DNA of 64,000 bases from Sipunculus nudus (GCA_026874595.1 CM049307.1:31036362-31100361); one strand, 5' to 3'; shown: positions 1 through 12,440, numbered from the stretch's first letter. Program-made: numbers and translations. Notes: generated from the sequence alone by a model not told the origin.

Positions 1-87
1 GATTAATTAAAGTTGTGTTACTGGAAAAAAGTCCCTACCTTTAACACTTTTGGTCTTAAAAAGTGAAAATATCTTTCCTGATTTTTA

Positions 88-1938
88 GCGAACCTGTGAG
101 CTTATGCGATGGCGCAGCGTCGTCCGTCCTCCGTCCAGGGCTTGCTTTCCGCCGTCCATGGCTGTAAGTCAGAAACTGTCGGAGCTAGCAGCTCCAAATT
201 ACATGTAAGAATTCGTCACATGTGAAACTGGAGCTAATTATTGGGTATCTGCATTAATTTAGATTTTATAGAGAAAAAGCTTAAAAACCTTTAAAAATCT
301 TCTTCTCTGAAACTGACCAGCCAAACTGTCCAATATTTCACAGAAATGATCCCTGGAACAATCTCTCTCAAGTTTGTTCGAATGGTTCCAGTTCCGAGAT
401 TTTTGGCCGAGTTACAGGAAGTTGAACTTAGTCATCTGTCCAAAAAAGCACACTAAAATTAAAATCTCAGAAACGGTTAGAGCTATAATGACCAAATTTT
501 ATACCAATATTTGTCACATATGTCATATCTGATTTTGAGGTATTGGTGGCGCCACCTACATTGATGTGTTTTTTTTACAAGCGAAAATGAAATTTTAAAC
601 TCTTCTAGTTTATACACTGATTTATGATGAAACTGTTCAGCTGATTGGTTTAAACTTTACAAGAATTATTCTATGGTAGGGTTCTGCCAGTTTTATAAAA
701 ATAGATTGGGTAAATACAGTTTTAAAAAAGCATTGTAGCCAATTGAAAAAGGCTTTCTGTATTTGAAAACAGATTTGACTTCATGCTGAATTTCAGCAGC
801 CAAGTCAAGAGGTCACTCAGTACAAACAGGTGGGGGTCCAGACGTTACCATGGCAACTGACCTGGCTGGGGGGGGGGGTGTCTAGACAATGTGACACAAT
901 GTTTGGATGCAGAATTTCCAGATCATTGGAACTATATCTTTCAACTGTTTGAAAAAACTTGGTTTGCATTTTAAGCGAATCGGGTTTATCATCAGGTCAC
1001 ATGTGAACTGCTGCGCCCTCATTTTTGGTTGACCTCTGACCTTTCCTTGCTGCCCAGCGTCCATTTGTGCATTTTTTTCCACACATAAACCCACATATCT
1101 CGGGAACTATTTGACCGATCAGGCTAAAAATTTTGCATGTGTATAGATCTTACATAGCTCTTCATCATAGGCAAAACTGGTGGCACCACCAGTAACCATT
1201 TATGCACAGCGTCCATCTATTCATCTGTCTTTGGATAAAAATCACTCATATCTCAGCAGTGGTTTGACTTATCCACCTGAAATTTTGCAGGTTTATACAT
1301 TCTGGACAGCTTTCTCGATTTATGACAGGTGGCACCACCTACATTTACATTTACTCTGCAGACATCCAAGCTCATATCTCGGGAACTGTTTGACCGATTG
1401 GGCCAAAATTTTGCATGTGTATAGATCTCACATAGCTCTTCATCTTAGGCAAAACTGGTGGTGCCACCTTAAACCATTTATGCACAGCATCCATCTGTTT
1501 ATCTGCCTTAGGTTAAATCACTCATATCTCAGCAGTGGTTTGACTTTTCCACTTGAAATTTTGCAGGTATTTTACATTCTGGACAATTTTCTCGATTTTA
1601 TGACAGGTGGCACCACCTACATTCACATTTAAGCTGCAGACATCCATGCTAATATGCAACACACCGAGCTCTATTCCCCTTGCCACTTAATCCATGCCTC
1701 ACTTCACCCGTCCCACTCTGATTTCTGCGGATACACATTGTGGCTTGTCGACTACCCATATTCTGGTTTTAAAATGTCCTAGTCCGAAACTTGCAGGTCA
1801 GAAACATCCATTTTGCTGAAATCATAATGACTAAGGTAGATATGCATGACTTAGGAGGATAAATATTAAATTTTAAAAATAAACCTCCATTCATACTCCT
1901 AAACTTTGCACAGGTTCGCATTAGGCCTGTAGGCCTTG
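88..1938 (-). mobile_element. Nested non-autonomous element (family B) with inverted terminal motifs
   Basis: The left edge carries GCGAACCTGTG (88-98) and the right side its exact inverse CACAGGTTCGC (1909-1919), followed by 'attaggcctgtaggccttg'. Read on the minus strand it has the family-A layout: an AACAAGG-type head with AGGCCT palindromes, a tandem core, a CGTCC/GGACG-rich microsatellite (about 118-140) and an inverted tail motif. Flanks TTTTA on the left (83-87) and TTTTA on the right (1939-1943) may be a target duplication, though the T-run makes this uncertain. The edges come from comparison with the uninterrupted copy near 27210. Confidence 0.7.
1093..1655. repeat. Tandem core: two 280-bp units, each of two related 140-bp halves
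   Basis: 'catatctcgggaact' recurs at 1093 and 1373, and the related 'catatctcagcagtgg' at about 1231 and 1514. A near-palindromic GGTGG-CA/TG-CCACC block occurs once per half-unit (1179, 1328, 1457, 1606). This is the internal tandem core of the nested element. The open reading frame running through it on the plus strand is a by-product of the repeat and not a gene. Confidence 0.8.
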
Positions 1939-2329
1939 TTTTACAAAGTCCATTATGTTTGGGCCCATAACTTTTTAAAATTAAATAATACTGACTTAAT
2001 TTCTGGCATGTACATAGGAACTATATGGAGGAATATTTATGGTAAATATGAAGAAAACCAGATGAGTGGTTTGGATATTAGGCAGTCCTGAAGTGTAAAA
2101 ATAGATTTCTAATAAAAAATTGAGGTTTTTTCCTCAATATCTCGAAGGAACGAAGTCCTACTGACCCAATTTTCGGCATGGTAGGAGATTTTGGGGACAT
2201 CTAACTGTATGCCGAACTTCAGATTCGTAGGTCCAATGGTGTCGAAACGTGCCAGTCTTACGGACGGACATCTGGACCACAACTATAGCTCAGATGACTT
2301 ATAGTCAGCTGAGCTTAAAAATTTTATAC

Positions 2330-3020
2330 AAAAGCTCAAGTATCTGAACAACTAATGCATTGATCGCCATGGTTCTTTGCACTTATATTGATCATGGAGT
2401 GTTACATCAGTTTTTGCTGACTGGTGGTGCCACCTGTATTTTTTTTATTTTTTTACGATTTTTTTTCCCTATTTTTGAGACCTTAAAAAGATGCCATCAT
2501 CTGATAAAAGGGCACAAATTGTAATGACTAGACCTAGAATCTTCTTTCTTGACATGCTGGGAGGCCCATGAAAAGTCTCCTAGGAAACCTGAAATTAGGT
2601 CTCTGTCACCCATATTGTCCGAGCTATGAGGCTCAGAAGTACCCCCCAGAATAATTGAAAATTTGATACCAAAGTAGGGCACAAATCATAACCATGGGGC
2701 CCAGAATCTTCTAACTTGACATCCTGAGCGTTCCTCAAAAGTTCTCCCGAGAAACCTGAAATTGGTTCACAGTGACCAATATTCTCAGAGTTTTGGGATA
2801 TGTTTGAGCACACCAGAAATAATGCAAAATACACACAAATTGCAGATTCCTCTTGAAAGGCTGGTTGGATTGTCATCAGATTTGTTGTGCTTATGGGTCT
2901 TGATGAACTTTAGCTAATATGTATGAACAATGATGCCACCTATCTTAATTGATTATCTGTGCAAGGACATATTATCAACATGTCAGTCGGCTGAGCGTCA
3001 TGACTCACAGGTCACTTGTT
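2330..3020 (-). mobile_element. Inverted, truncated element with the family-A type head
   Basis: The reverse complement of 2985-3020 reads ACAAGTGACC, a degenerate palindrome, then CATGACGCTCAGC. This matches the heads at 45267 and 34326 in the opposite orientation. Two direct units of about 165 bp (about 2505-2670 and 2672-2830) form its core; both contain 'gaaacctgaaatt'. No matching tail is seen on its left, where the family-A tail ends at 2314, so this copy is truncated. Confidence 0.55.
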
Positions 3021-3226
3021 TCACTCTACCATTATAGTTTCATGACTTATTGATCATTTTCTTAACTTTAATGACAAAGAACTGATATTTTATATTTCCA
3101 GTTTTATAATGTTTTAAAGAGCTGTTGTATAACAATGTCACAGATCAGTTATAGTATATATAACAGGAAGATGAAAGATTGTTTCTTTCTTTCATCAGTA
3201 GTTTACATATGCATAATAATTTTAAC

Positions 3227-3443
3227 AGGGGTAGGTCAAGCAATGCCACAGAAGGAATGGCGCTGGAGTAACATCAACCGAGCAGTTGTGAGCAGCAGTG
3301 TTTTCAGCGAGTACTTGGTGACCCCATCCAAAGATGCTGTCTACGTGATTAGCGGACAACACAGACATACTCAGTGTGAATGGCAGGACATAATGCACGG
3401 AAATGTTATTGTGTGGATCAGGGTCACACAAGGAGTCAACTAA
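3227..3443 (+). CDS. Possible terminal exon of an unknown plus-strand gene
   Basis: After 'ttttaacag' a frame runs to TAA at 3441-3443. It contains EWRWSNINRAVVSSSVFSEY, then about 20 residues beginning LVTPSKDAVYVISG, and ends TQGVN. The base composition is clearly less AT-rich than the flanks and the residue mix is protein-like. No upstream partner exon is visible, because 1-3020 is repeat DNA, and I do not recognise the product. The opposite strand also has an open frame here. The call rests only on composition and a plausible acceptor. Confidence 0.25.
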
Positions 3444-6254
3444 GTCATGGTCATCTATTGTGACCTTGATATGTATGATAATAACAAATACATATGATTC
3501 ATAAGAATAATACCCGTGCTCAAACAACATCAGCATAATAGTTGATTTAATCATTATAAAGATGGGCGGGGTCAACTGACGGGTAGGTAAACTGAGAAGA
3601 GGTGTCTGCATTAATAATTAAACTAACATCTCACTCACTGAGAAATGGTTTTGATAAAGAGAAGCCACTGTAAGCATACCTTATTTCAGAGTATATCAAA
3701 GGGCTTGTCTAAATCACATGTAGATCTATAATATACACAAAGAAGCAAGGTTAACTTATAGCTGTTCCTGGAGAAGCTGCTAAGATGTTTATTTATATAT
3801 CTGTATTTTTATTCAGAAATACTGTTCAGTTCTTAAATAGTTATCACATTCCTACAAATAAATGTTTGTATATAGACAGGAATAGAGAGAAAAGAAAATT
3901 GCACAGTGTTAATTAAATCAAATGAGTAAACTGCATAAATGCTCATGCAGTTCACATGTCAGGAAAAATTGACATTCACCATAATATGAACACTTAGCAC
4001 TAGGGCCTGTGATTTGTTTGATGATAACAGCTAGGGTGGTAATGTGGTAGGGTGGTAATGTACCTGAATATTTTTATAGATGGAATGAATATATAGACTG
4101 GGAATGTAAAAGAGGGCATAATTGTATAATTATCAGAATTTATCATTGTTTACAATTAGTCAAGAGATTAGTGAGGGCACATGTTCTGCTAATTCCAAGC
4201 ATGTATATATAATAAGCTATGTATGTTAAATTAAGCCTTGCTTGTGTACTCTAATCATACATAACACTGTGAAGAGAATACTTTTATTTAAGAAATATAT
4301 GGACCTAGTATTACTTTTGTGCTGCATTGTGACAAAAATTTAATGCGAGTTATGTTCCTGCATAGTTTTGTTTACAGCAGATATCTTATCTAATCTCAAT
4401 TGTGATATGTTAGATTTAATGTGTACAGTATGAATGATGTATATTTAAATATATATATTGCATTCCACAAAAATCTTACATTTTAGTGAACATATTTTAT
4501 GTGTATTATTATTTATACAAAATGGTTTTGAAAGTATGTGCCATACTTATATAATGATGTATTATTTATATTAAGAGTTACAAACCTTCCCCATACATAA
4601 GGTAAGATGCATGAGGTAGGTTTTTTATTGTTTATGAACATGATCAGAAAACCCTTATTTATCTAGTGAAGGGGAGAGTCATCTTATACTGGTGGATATT
4701 GACAAGTAAGAGAAGTAAAAATCCAAGGCTTCATCATTAGAGATATAGTATGCTAACAAGATGTATGAGGGTGCAGTTACGAGATATCAGAACTCCAAGA
4801 TAACTCTATTTGATGTCTAAGTTTACACAAACCTATGCTTTGCCTATATATAATCAAATCTGTGTTTGTATAAACAGGAAATCATCCAGGATTCAACAAA
4901 AAGAGAAAAAAGGCAAGGCTTGGTCCAGGTAATTGAGTGCATGTTAAATAGCCTTTCTTCTTTATATACAGTAATGTTGATGGTAGCTGCCATTTTGTCT
5001 GAGGGCTGTGTGACATATGTTGCAGCCACAATGTCAGCTTCTACTTATGATCGTCTGACATGCCACCATTTTCCTGCTAATGGCCTGCAGCTTGCAGATG
5101 ACATGAACAGTCCACGCAATACACATGATCGTTGGAGGTGGGAATGCTCCTGACGTTCAGTCAGAGCATCACAAAATCAATTTTTATGAGTAGATTACTA
5201 GAGGTCTTGGAGAGAATCCAGACGAATGAGCATTAAAGGCAGGTGCTTGGGGTCAGAGGTCACTTCGATATAGCACTAACATGTGACTAGATAGCTTTGT
5301 GTATGGGAACGAGTCTAGTCAACTTCTGGTTTGTTGATCCAAGTCAGTCATCAGTGTCATGTATCTCAGCATTCACTTTGTTAAAGGGCTGTTTGTCTGG
5401 CCCCATCTGTTAAATGTTATTTTAAATTGAAACCATGATTTATCAGTTACATTCACTGCTGAGAGATAACTGATATGGTTAATTTAAATATGCCAACTTA
5501 CACTTGGTTAAACTTGTTCACTTAAGGTCAAAGTGGAAGTTAATAAGAGAGATCTGTATTTCAGGTTATAATTATATTGTACCATAGGACTCTCTAAAGA
5601 AACACTTCAGGGGAGCCGGGGTAAGGTGTTTGCATTGTGATATAATTATAAACTGCAGTTAGTCACTGTGCTGCTTTCAGAATAGAGCAGACTTATGTGT
5701 ATATCCACTACTCACACCAGCTTTCAGTATTGATATTAATTCTTATTTCCTAATTAGAAGTGTAGTAATTACCAACCTTTCACACTGCCTCAGTTGTATT
5801 TACACATTTCTTCCAGGATAACAGTAAGACTTGATTGATAATGCTCAGTGTGAATTGATTGTGGTTCCCCTGGGACTTTCTGAGAGTATTAATTATTGTT
5901 TTATGTTGCATTGAATTCACTTTTTCTGTGGGTAATTAACTGTATTTTGATAATAATACTGTTGTTTATATTGTTGCTGTACCAGTGTATTGGACAATCT
6001 GATGAAAAATTTATGAAAAATGAATCATGGTGGAAGTCTTTAATTACAGAATAATGTGGTGAACAATCAGTATGGTAGTGGAATCAGTGTTGATGGATTA
6101 ATTACCACAGCTGAACTGTGGAGATTATCCCTAGTTTTACATAAAAGTTCTGTATGAACAGGAATAACTGAGTACACAGAACTGGATCAGTTTATGATCC
6201 TTGTATAATCCATTACCGTATTCACGGCTTCCATGATTGGAGGGATTCCCTTGA
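3444..6254. other. Unassigned AT-rich DNA
   Basis: No convincing gene or repeat was seen. If the frame at 3227-3443 is a true last exon, 'acaaataaatg' near 3856 could be its polyadenylation signal. A 51-nt AG/GT-bounded segment at 4878-4928 was considered as an exon but is too short to support. Confidence 0.5.
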
Positions 6255-6370
6255 ATCTCATAAAAGTAATCTCAAAACAATATAATCTCATAAAATTAAT
6301 CTCAAAACCTTAATGTATAATCTCATAAAAATAATCTCAACACATGAATGTTTAATCTCACAACTTTTAT
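6255..6370. repeat. Short tandem repeat of 'taatctcataaaa / taatctcaaaa'
   Basis: 'taatctcataaaa' and 'taatctcaaaac'-type segments alternate about three times, with a period near 38-45 bp, and decay at the right into 'taatctcacaac'. It is a small degenerate tandem array in non-coding DNA. Confidence 0.6.
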
Positions 6371-8313
6371 GAACATTGTAGCTTGTAATCTTTTAAAACT
6401 CACAAAAACATTCCAGTGCCATTTACCTGGCTAATCAGACTCAAGGTTAAGTACCACTATCCATGTATAATCTGAAAAAATACATGCTCTAGTAGCTTGG
6501 TATGATCTCCAAATATATGCTGCAGTAGTCTGTAATAATTTGTGAAATACATGGAGCAGTAGTTGGCATATTTTTAAAGGTGACTACTCTCACGTTATGT
6601 TCATATTCCAGCCTTCTTGCGAGTCTTAATGATTATGTATACCATTAGTTTGGTAAATTAACAACATGCATCAGTGAGTATTAGCGCATGATTATTACTT
6701 ATGTTACTTATTTATATATGTATATTCAAATTACTGTTGATATGCTTGGATATTTGACCAGATTTGCTCATTCTGATGAATACTCTAAAGCTTGTGTCAG
6801 TGTCTGTGAGGGAAAGTACATAGTGCAGGCACTAGGTGGCAGCACTGATAACATCTTGGAGTGATTAAATTATAACCGTGTACAGTACGTCTGAAAGAAA
6901 AAGTATCAAAGTCAAATTTTATTTGTGGTCAGGGAACAATATGCCTGCTTTAACCACCACTGGTCTTCATGTATTTTTGTGTAGAATATTGCCAGATGGC
7001 ACTAGTTGTTTGAGGACAGTGAAGGTTTATTCATGATTTGCACAACTGTAACCAGGAGTCAGCTTTTTGTATTGATTGTGATACATTGCGTGTTGTGAAA
7101 CCAGTGTCTCATTTTCAGTATGTGAAATAAATGATTGTGTCACTATCAGTACTTATGTTCTGTGAATGTATTACGAAAAGTGTGTCTGCAGTGCCACCCC
7201 CTCCTTGGAAAAAATACAATAAAACGTCAGTGCAGCTACTCAGGATTTTATGTAGAAAAGCATCGAAACATAAAACAAAAGTATGTGAAGAGTATAAATC
7301 AGTGTTAAAGTACACAACCTCACTGCCATACGTGTAGCTTGGTACTGACTGGAGCTGGCCACCTGAATGTTGATATTATATTCCAGGCCCAGTTTGTTTA
7401 TTTAAAAAAATGCCTGTGATTCATGTTTTCATAGTTAGCTTTTTACAGCTGCATGAGTGAACTCTTCATTTAAATGAGGAGCTGTAGCTCATGTCTCTTG
7501 TATCTCAGCAGTATTGCAAACATCCATTTTGTCCCTAACTGGTGGCATCATGGTCAAATTTTGCTTAATTTTCCCATTATATGGAATTTGAAAAGCATAT
7601 CTTCCCATCTCTCTGAGTATTAATAACTATAATTTGGAGAAAAGTATTTTAAAAGTAAGCAATAGTTTATGAAGTCAAAACTGTAAGCAATTTAAATACT
7701 TTTAAAATAAAATAACAGCACTGCCTGGTGTCCAGCTCCATCAGCTGATTACATATATCTCTTTGTATCAAAGCTGAACGTATTTGTCCTTGAAACTATT
7801 AACTGAATGAACACCAAGTAATACCAGATTGTTCTGAACCTCACAGGTAATGATATTTTAAGAGTTTTACATCAGGTGGCAGCAGTTTTGCCCCACTCAT
7901 TGTCAGAGATTGATACCACCTCAGAGTAGGCCATATCAGGTTAGTTTAATTGCATACTAGTTGTGTATTTACAGCTACTATCAACATTTTACGGTTGAAT
8001 AAAATTAGTATTAGATCGTTGATCAAAATTTGTGTATAGGTAGTATCCTATGAATAATCTGCACATGGAATTGAAAATCTTAAAAGATTAATAATACACT
8101 GTTTTTCAAACCTATGTCTGGGGTGCTTGACTGAAGCTGTTTTTGAACAAATTGGTGGGATTGGAGGGATGTAGTTAAAGTAACATAAAGAGAATGAAAC
8201 AACAGGGACTAATATCTGATGTCCATTAACCATAATTACTGGATGTCTAATCACATGAAATGATACCTTAAGTATTCGCCAGGTAGCAGCAGTGCCTGAC
8301 ACTTTCAACTCAT
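6371..8313. other. Unassigned AT-rich DNA
   Basis: No gene recognised. 'caggtggcagca'-like strings recur (for example near 6834 and 7872), but without a regular period. The open frames near 7115-7337 lie on both strands of the same DNA and show no exon signals. Confidence 0.5.
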
Positions 8314-8334
8314 CCCCCCCCCCCCCCCCCCCCC
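8314..8334. repeat. Poly-C tract (21 C)
   Basis: An uninterrupted run of 21 C between 'tcaactcat' and 'gggacata'. Its length is prone to sequencing and replication slippage. Confidence 0.95.
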
Positions 8335-9550
8335 GGGACATACTTAATTTATAATCAGTGAGAGTGGATCTCCTTAATTATAGGCTAAAAATTTTAATCA
8401 GTCAAATTTGTGAAATGACATTGAATAATCATTTATCATGTAGATATGTTAAAAAGCATGGAAAGAAATATTACTTGTTTGTCACCGATTGATACATCAT
8501 TCATCCACCAGATGGCACAAGTGGCTTTGGGTAAAGCTGGCATATTCTGAACATTTTGTGATGACAGCCTCAATGAAATAATGGGTTATAACTGGGGGTA
8601 GGTCATGCGGCACTCTCACTATATGGGTTTTAAGTTTTTGAAGGACTTATCATCTGGAAATAACCAGAATTTACAGTGACCAGGGAATATAGCTGAGATC
8701 CTTTGATAAGTTGAAATATGAGGCTATATCTGATCCAATGTAACATGTTCTAGGGGATGTACCACAAAAGTGCAAATCTGTAAAAGTTTTTTTTATTGAA
8801 TCATACAGTATTCATATACATACTGAGACTGTGTGGGTCCTATTTCATCAAAATACATAGTGTGCTTATATAAAAATACTGAGCAAGATAATGGACGGTT
8901 GTCTGATAAACAAGTGCAAGTTTAACAAAAGTAACACCAGGAGAGTTTATTTTATGTTCTCATGTAAACATCATTCTCCACAGTGAGTGTATTTCTATTC
9001 ACTTAGTCTACAGCCTACATCTACACAATCATCTCATAAAAAAAAAACACAAAATAATATACTGTAATATCACACTTAATTTACACCTTTAGTGAGAGAA
9101 ATTTAAAAGAATGACAGTATCTCCTACCATTAATAAAACTTTTCATTGTTATTCCAAAGATTACATCTGCCCTATATGGAAGGGTTCAGTAGTTAAAAAT
9201 ATATGCATTCCCTTTGCAATCTGTAATATTTGATGTAAAGTAACAATAGGCCATTGACACAAGACAATTTTTATGTGTCTATCAATTAGAAATTTCCTCT
9301 TGTTTTGAGTCATGTCTACTAAGTATCAAGCCTGGAAACATTAGTCTTTTTGGATGTACCTAGAACTTTAAAAACAAAATACAATATCCAATGAGGAAGT
9401 TATTGTATGAGTGGTATTTTCCTTATATGTCCAGTCAAAAATTAAATGGGCATCAAAGGTTTTTCTCATTACACAGATGATATTTTTGACAAAAGTCATC
9501 TTTAAATTCTCAGAGCAGCAATGACTTATGTGTCCTTGGTGAACAGTGAC
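8335..9550. other. Unassigned AT-rich DNA with one CTCF-like site
   Basis: No gene or repeat recognised. CCACCAGATGGCA at 8505-8517 fits the general CTCF core pattern CCASYAGRKGGCA. Confidence 0.45.
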
Positions 9551-9554
9551 ACAA

Positions 9555-10650
9555 CATGACTCAATGGTCTGTCATGCAGCCTTGGAATACTTCAATGTAC
9601 AAAACAGTCTGCCATGTATCCTGGGACTATGTTGGAAAGGATTGTCTCGTATCTTGGGATTACACAGAAATCTCATGATGACAATGTCTGTCATACATCC
9701 TAGGATCACCCTGAAATTCCATGATTGAAAGTCTATTGTGTATCCTAGGATCACACAGAAATACAATGACAGAGTGGTATATCATGTATCCTCAGATCAC
9801 ACAGAAATACAATGACGTGGTATATCAGGTATCCTAGGATCACACTGAAATACCGTGACAGAGTGGTATATCATGTATCCTAGGATAACACTGAAATACC
9901 ATAACAGAAGACAGTCTCTCAATTTCCTAAGAAAACAATGAAATACCATGACAGAATAGAATATCATGCATCCTAGGATCACAGTGATATGTCATAACAC
10001 AAGAATCTATCATGATCACACTGAAAAACCATCATGGAAAAGTATATCATGTATCCTAGGATCACACTGTAATACCACAAAAGAATAGTATATCATGGAT
10101 CCTAGGTTCACACTGAAACACCATTATAGAATAATATATCATGTATCCTAGGATCACACTGAAATACCAAGATAAAATAGTATACCATGTATCCTAGGAT
10201 CACAATGAAATACCATGGTAGAATATTATACAATTTTTCCTAGGATCACAATGTATTATCATGGTAGAACAGTATGTCATGTATTTTATGATTATGCTGA
10301 AATACCATGGTAGAATAGAATATCATGTATCTGAGGACCACACTAAGACTACTAAATAGAATAGTATAGCATGTATCCTAGAATGACACTGAAATACCAC
10401 AACAGAATAATTTATCATTTATCCTAGGAACACTGATGTACCATGATAGAACAGAATATCATGTATCCTAGGATTACACTGAAATACCATGATATAACAT
10501 TCTTTCATTGTTCCAAAGACCATTCAAGAAATACCACAATATAATTGTAATAAATAGGTCTAACAAGTGTCTTTGTCTTATATTAAATACCATGATAAAA
10601 ACTCTGTCATGTTTCTCAGGAGCACCCTAATATATTATGCCAGAATTGTG
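9555..10650. repeat. Minisatellite, about 22 units of about 46 bp
   Basis: The unit contains ATCATGTATCCTAGGATCAC followed by 'actgaaataccatgacaga'. Well-preserved units start near 9781, 9825, 9871, 9963, 10047, 10093, 10138, 10184 and 10458, giving a period of 44-49 bp. Outer units (9562-9735 and after 10500) are diverged. Most units keep the palindrome CCTAGG. The short minus-strand open frames here come from the repeat. It lies about 1 kb beyond the proposed 3' end of the left coding block. Confidence 0.9.
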
Positions 10651-11640
10651 TGTTGTGTCCAAGCTTATAAATGAAAAGTGGTAAGCATATTAGGCTATGT
10701 GGACAAAAAAATACTATCACAAACTGCGTTTGGTTGAAATGAAAAAAAACCCTACAGTTCTTGATAGTTTCACACAAGTTATTACCATGATCAATTGTGA
10801 ATCAGAGTTGATTTATTTTTTCTCTTAAAGTAATAAAAAAACACCTTGCAGTGTCAATAATAAATATCTATAAAACAACAGAGAAACAGATCCTTCTCCA
10901 TTTTACAGCTGGCAAAGCTATGAAATAACATATTCATTAATATACCCATATCTGGCATAGATTATTATCTAAAAATAAAGTTTTACAATCCTATATGCTG
11001 CCATATACATATAAACATCTAATATGTGAGAAGACCACTATTAAATCTAACAAATCATTTAAACTGTGCTTAAACAAACAAGATGATAGAACATTTGAAT
11101 AACCTGCATATCTAACCACCTAGTGTATCACATGATAGCTTTATCACTTAAAAAAAAACACCTATCACAACAAAAGAAACACAACTTTTATAAATGTACA
11201 TTCTGTTCTACTCATTTATGTGAGTTACATGATATTAATGCCCAAACTATTGTTCACCATTAATGTCTAAGAATTGGTGCAGTTTCACTGCAAATATCTA
11301 CATAAATAATACAGTTTTTGGCAATAACATAGGCTGCAGACTTCAAACAAATATGCACACATGCCCTGCAGTGTGCATATTATGCAAATCCCTGACAGGT
11401 CAAATGCTGACATGTTCCGGAAATACATTGTGACCCATGACATTTTAACATGATTCTCTCAAATTTCAGTAATACATATCAATCACAGCATATATAAACA
11501 GATACAGGTGATCCTTTGCATTTCTATAAAAGGTTAAACACAGTTTATCCAACTGAAGTATGATGCTGATATTGTCCTGTTCTTGCCTTTGCATACCTTC
11601 AGGCCTACAATATAAAAAATAACATTCATAAACATTCTTT
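10651..11640. other. Unassigned AT-rich DNA beyond the gene 3' end
   Basis: No coding sequence or recognisable repeat was seen. Confidence 0.5.
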
Positions 11641-11652
11641 ATATATTGGTAC

Positions 11653-11663
11653 TTTATTTTATT
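11653..11663 (-). terminator. Candidate polyadenylation signal of the left coding block
   Basis: The plus strand reads TTTATTTTATT, which is two overlapping AATAAA signals on the minus strand. They lie about 740 nt beyond the stop codon at 12404-12406, a reasonable 3' UTR length. Other AT-rich candidates exist, so the choice is provisional. Confidence 0.45.
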
Positions 11664-12329
11664 TCAAGGTGTAATATATATAATTTTAACAGAGCCGTTT
11701 TGTTATAAATATGTTGTTTTTATTCTGACATAGTAGGATGTAATATTTTTTACATTATAATGCAGATAAAAAAGCTGATGTGGTTAAAATGGAACATACA
11801 AAAATACATATTTGTTTATGAAAAGTAACTGAGAATAATGCATCAAACCATATTACACTTATAAGATGAGACTGCAGATTGAAAGTTCAGTGTCATAAAA
11901 GTACTAGCAACATGTAATTTATTGACTGCATATTGAAAATACAGTGTCTTAATTAAAGTGAACTACAGTACTGGTGAGCAAAGTTTATATGTAATTGATC
12001 AAATTCCTAGTAAAAACAGATTTTTTGTTAAAAAATTTGAAAATGAATTACTGCAGCTCTCAAATATTTTGAATTGAAAGGAAGGAATATTATTTGAAGG
12101 ACAGCATATTATAGTTAAGTAGTTGTAGTATTAATGAGGTAATTAAACTGGTGTAATCAAAGCATCAAACATCCAAACATGCAAACAGACTGACAGAAGA
12201 CCAACAGGTGAAGCAAGTGCTGGAGAAAAGGTGACCTAGCCGTGCATGGTTAATACAGTGTTCAGCAGTGTGTTAATCAAATGATCGGTGATTAGTGGGT
12301 CAGTCAGCATGCAGTCAGTTGTGTGTTAA

Positions 12330-12440
12330 TTAGAAATTTCTCATATCCAGGTTATAATCGGGAGAGTCACAGCTACCCGGTGAGGAGAAATGCATGCTGT
12401 ACCTCACAAAAACAACAGCGGGGGCTGTGTTGGCACTGTT
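12330..12440 (-). other. Alternative-frame C-terminal extension of the last exon
   Basis: In the frame one base off the main one, the minus strand reads ...STSPANSANTAPAVVF, then VRYSMHFSSPGSCDSPDY and NLDMRNF, then TAA. One additional C in the CCCCC run near 12419-12423 would join the main frame to it. This could be an assembly indel, a polymorphism, or a chance open frame. Confidence 0.35.

Larger units (their letters stand above)
1..2314 (+). mobile_element. Family-A head/tail repeat, 3' part, split by a nested element
   Basis: Positions 1-87 and 1939-2314 are collinear with an uninterrupted copy at about 27130-27607: the 'agtccctacctttaacactt' stretch, then 'tttgggcccataac', 'gatattaggcagtcctgaag', a short ACGG-type stretch, and the tail with 'gactatagctcagatgac' or a close variant ending CAGCTGAGC. 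The 1.85 kb between the two segments (88-1938) is a separate insertion. The head of this copy lies before the window. No coding capacity is visible, so it is non-autonomous. Confidence 0.8.

Noticed and set aside
1180-1632. 150-codon plus-strand frame in the left repeat.
   Set aside because: It spans two near-identical tandem units and its residues simply repeat with the DNA; there are no exon signals.
4866-5153. Plus-strand open frame containing a 51-nt AG/GT-bounded segment (4878-4928) that could be a micro-exon.
   Set aside because: Lys/Arg-rich and short, with no partner exons in phase. AG...GT boundaries of this size are common by chance in AT-rich DNA.
6240-6370. Evenly spaced 'taatctca' repeats considered as a CRISPR-like array.
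   Set aside because: Spacers are not unique, units are degenerate, and the window is animal nuclear DNA.
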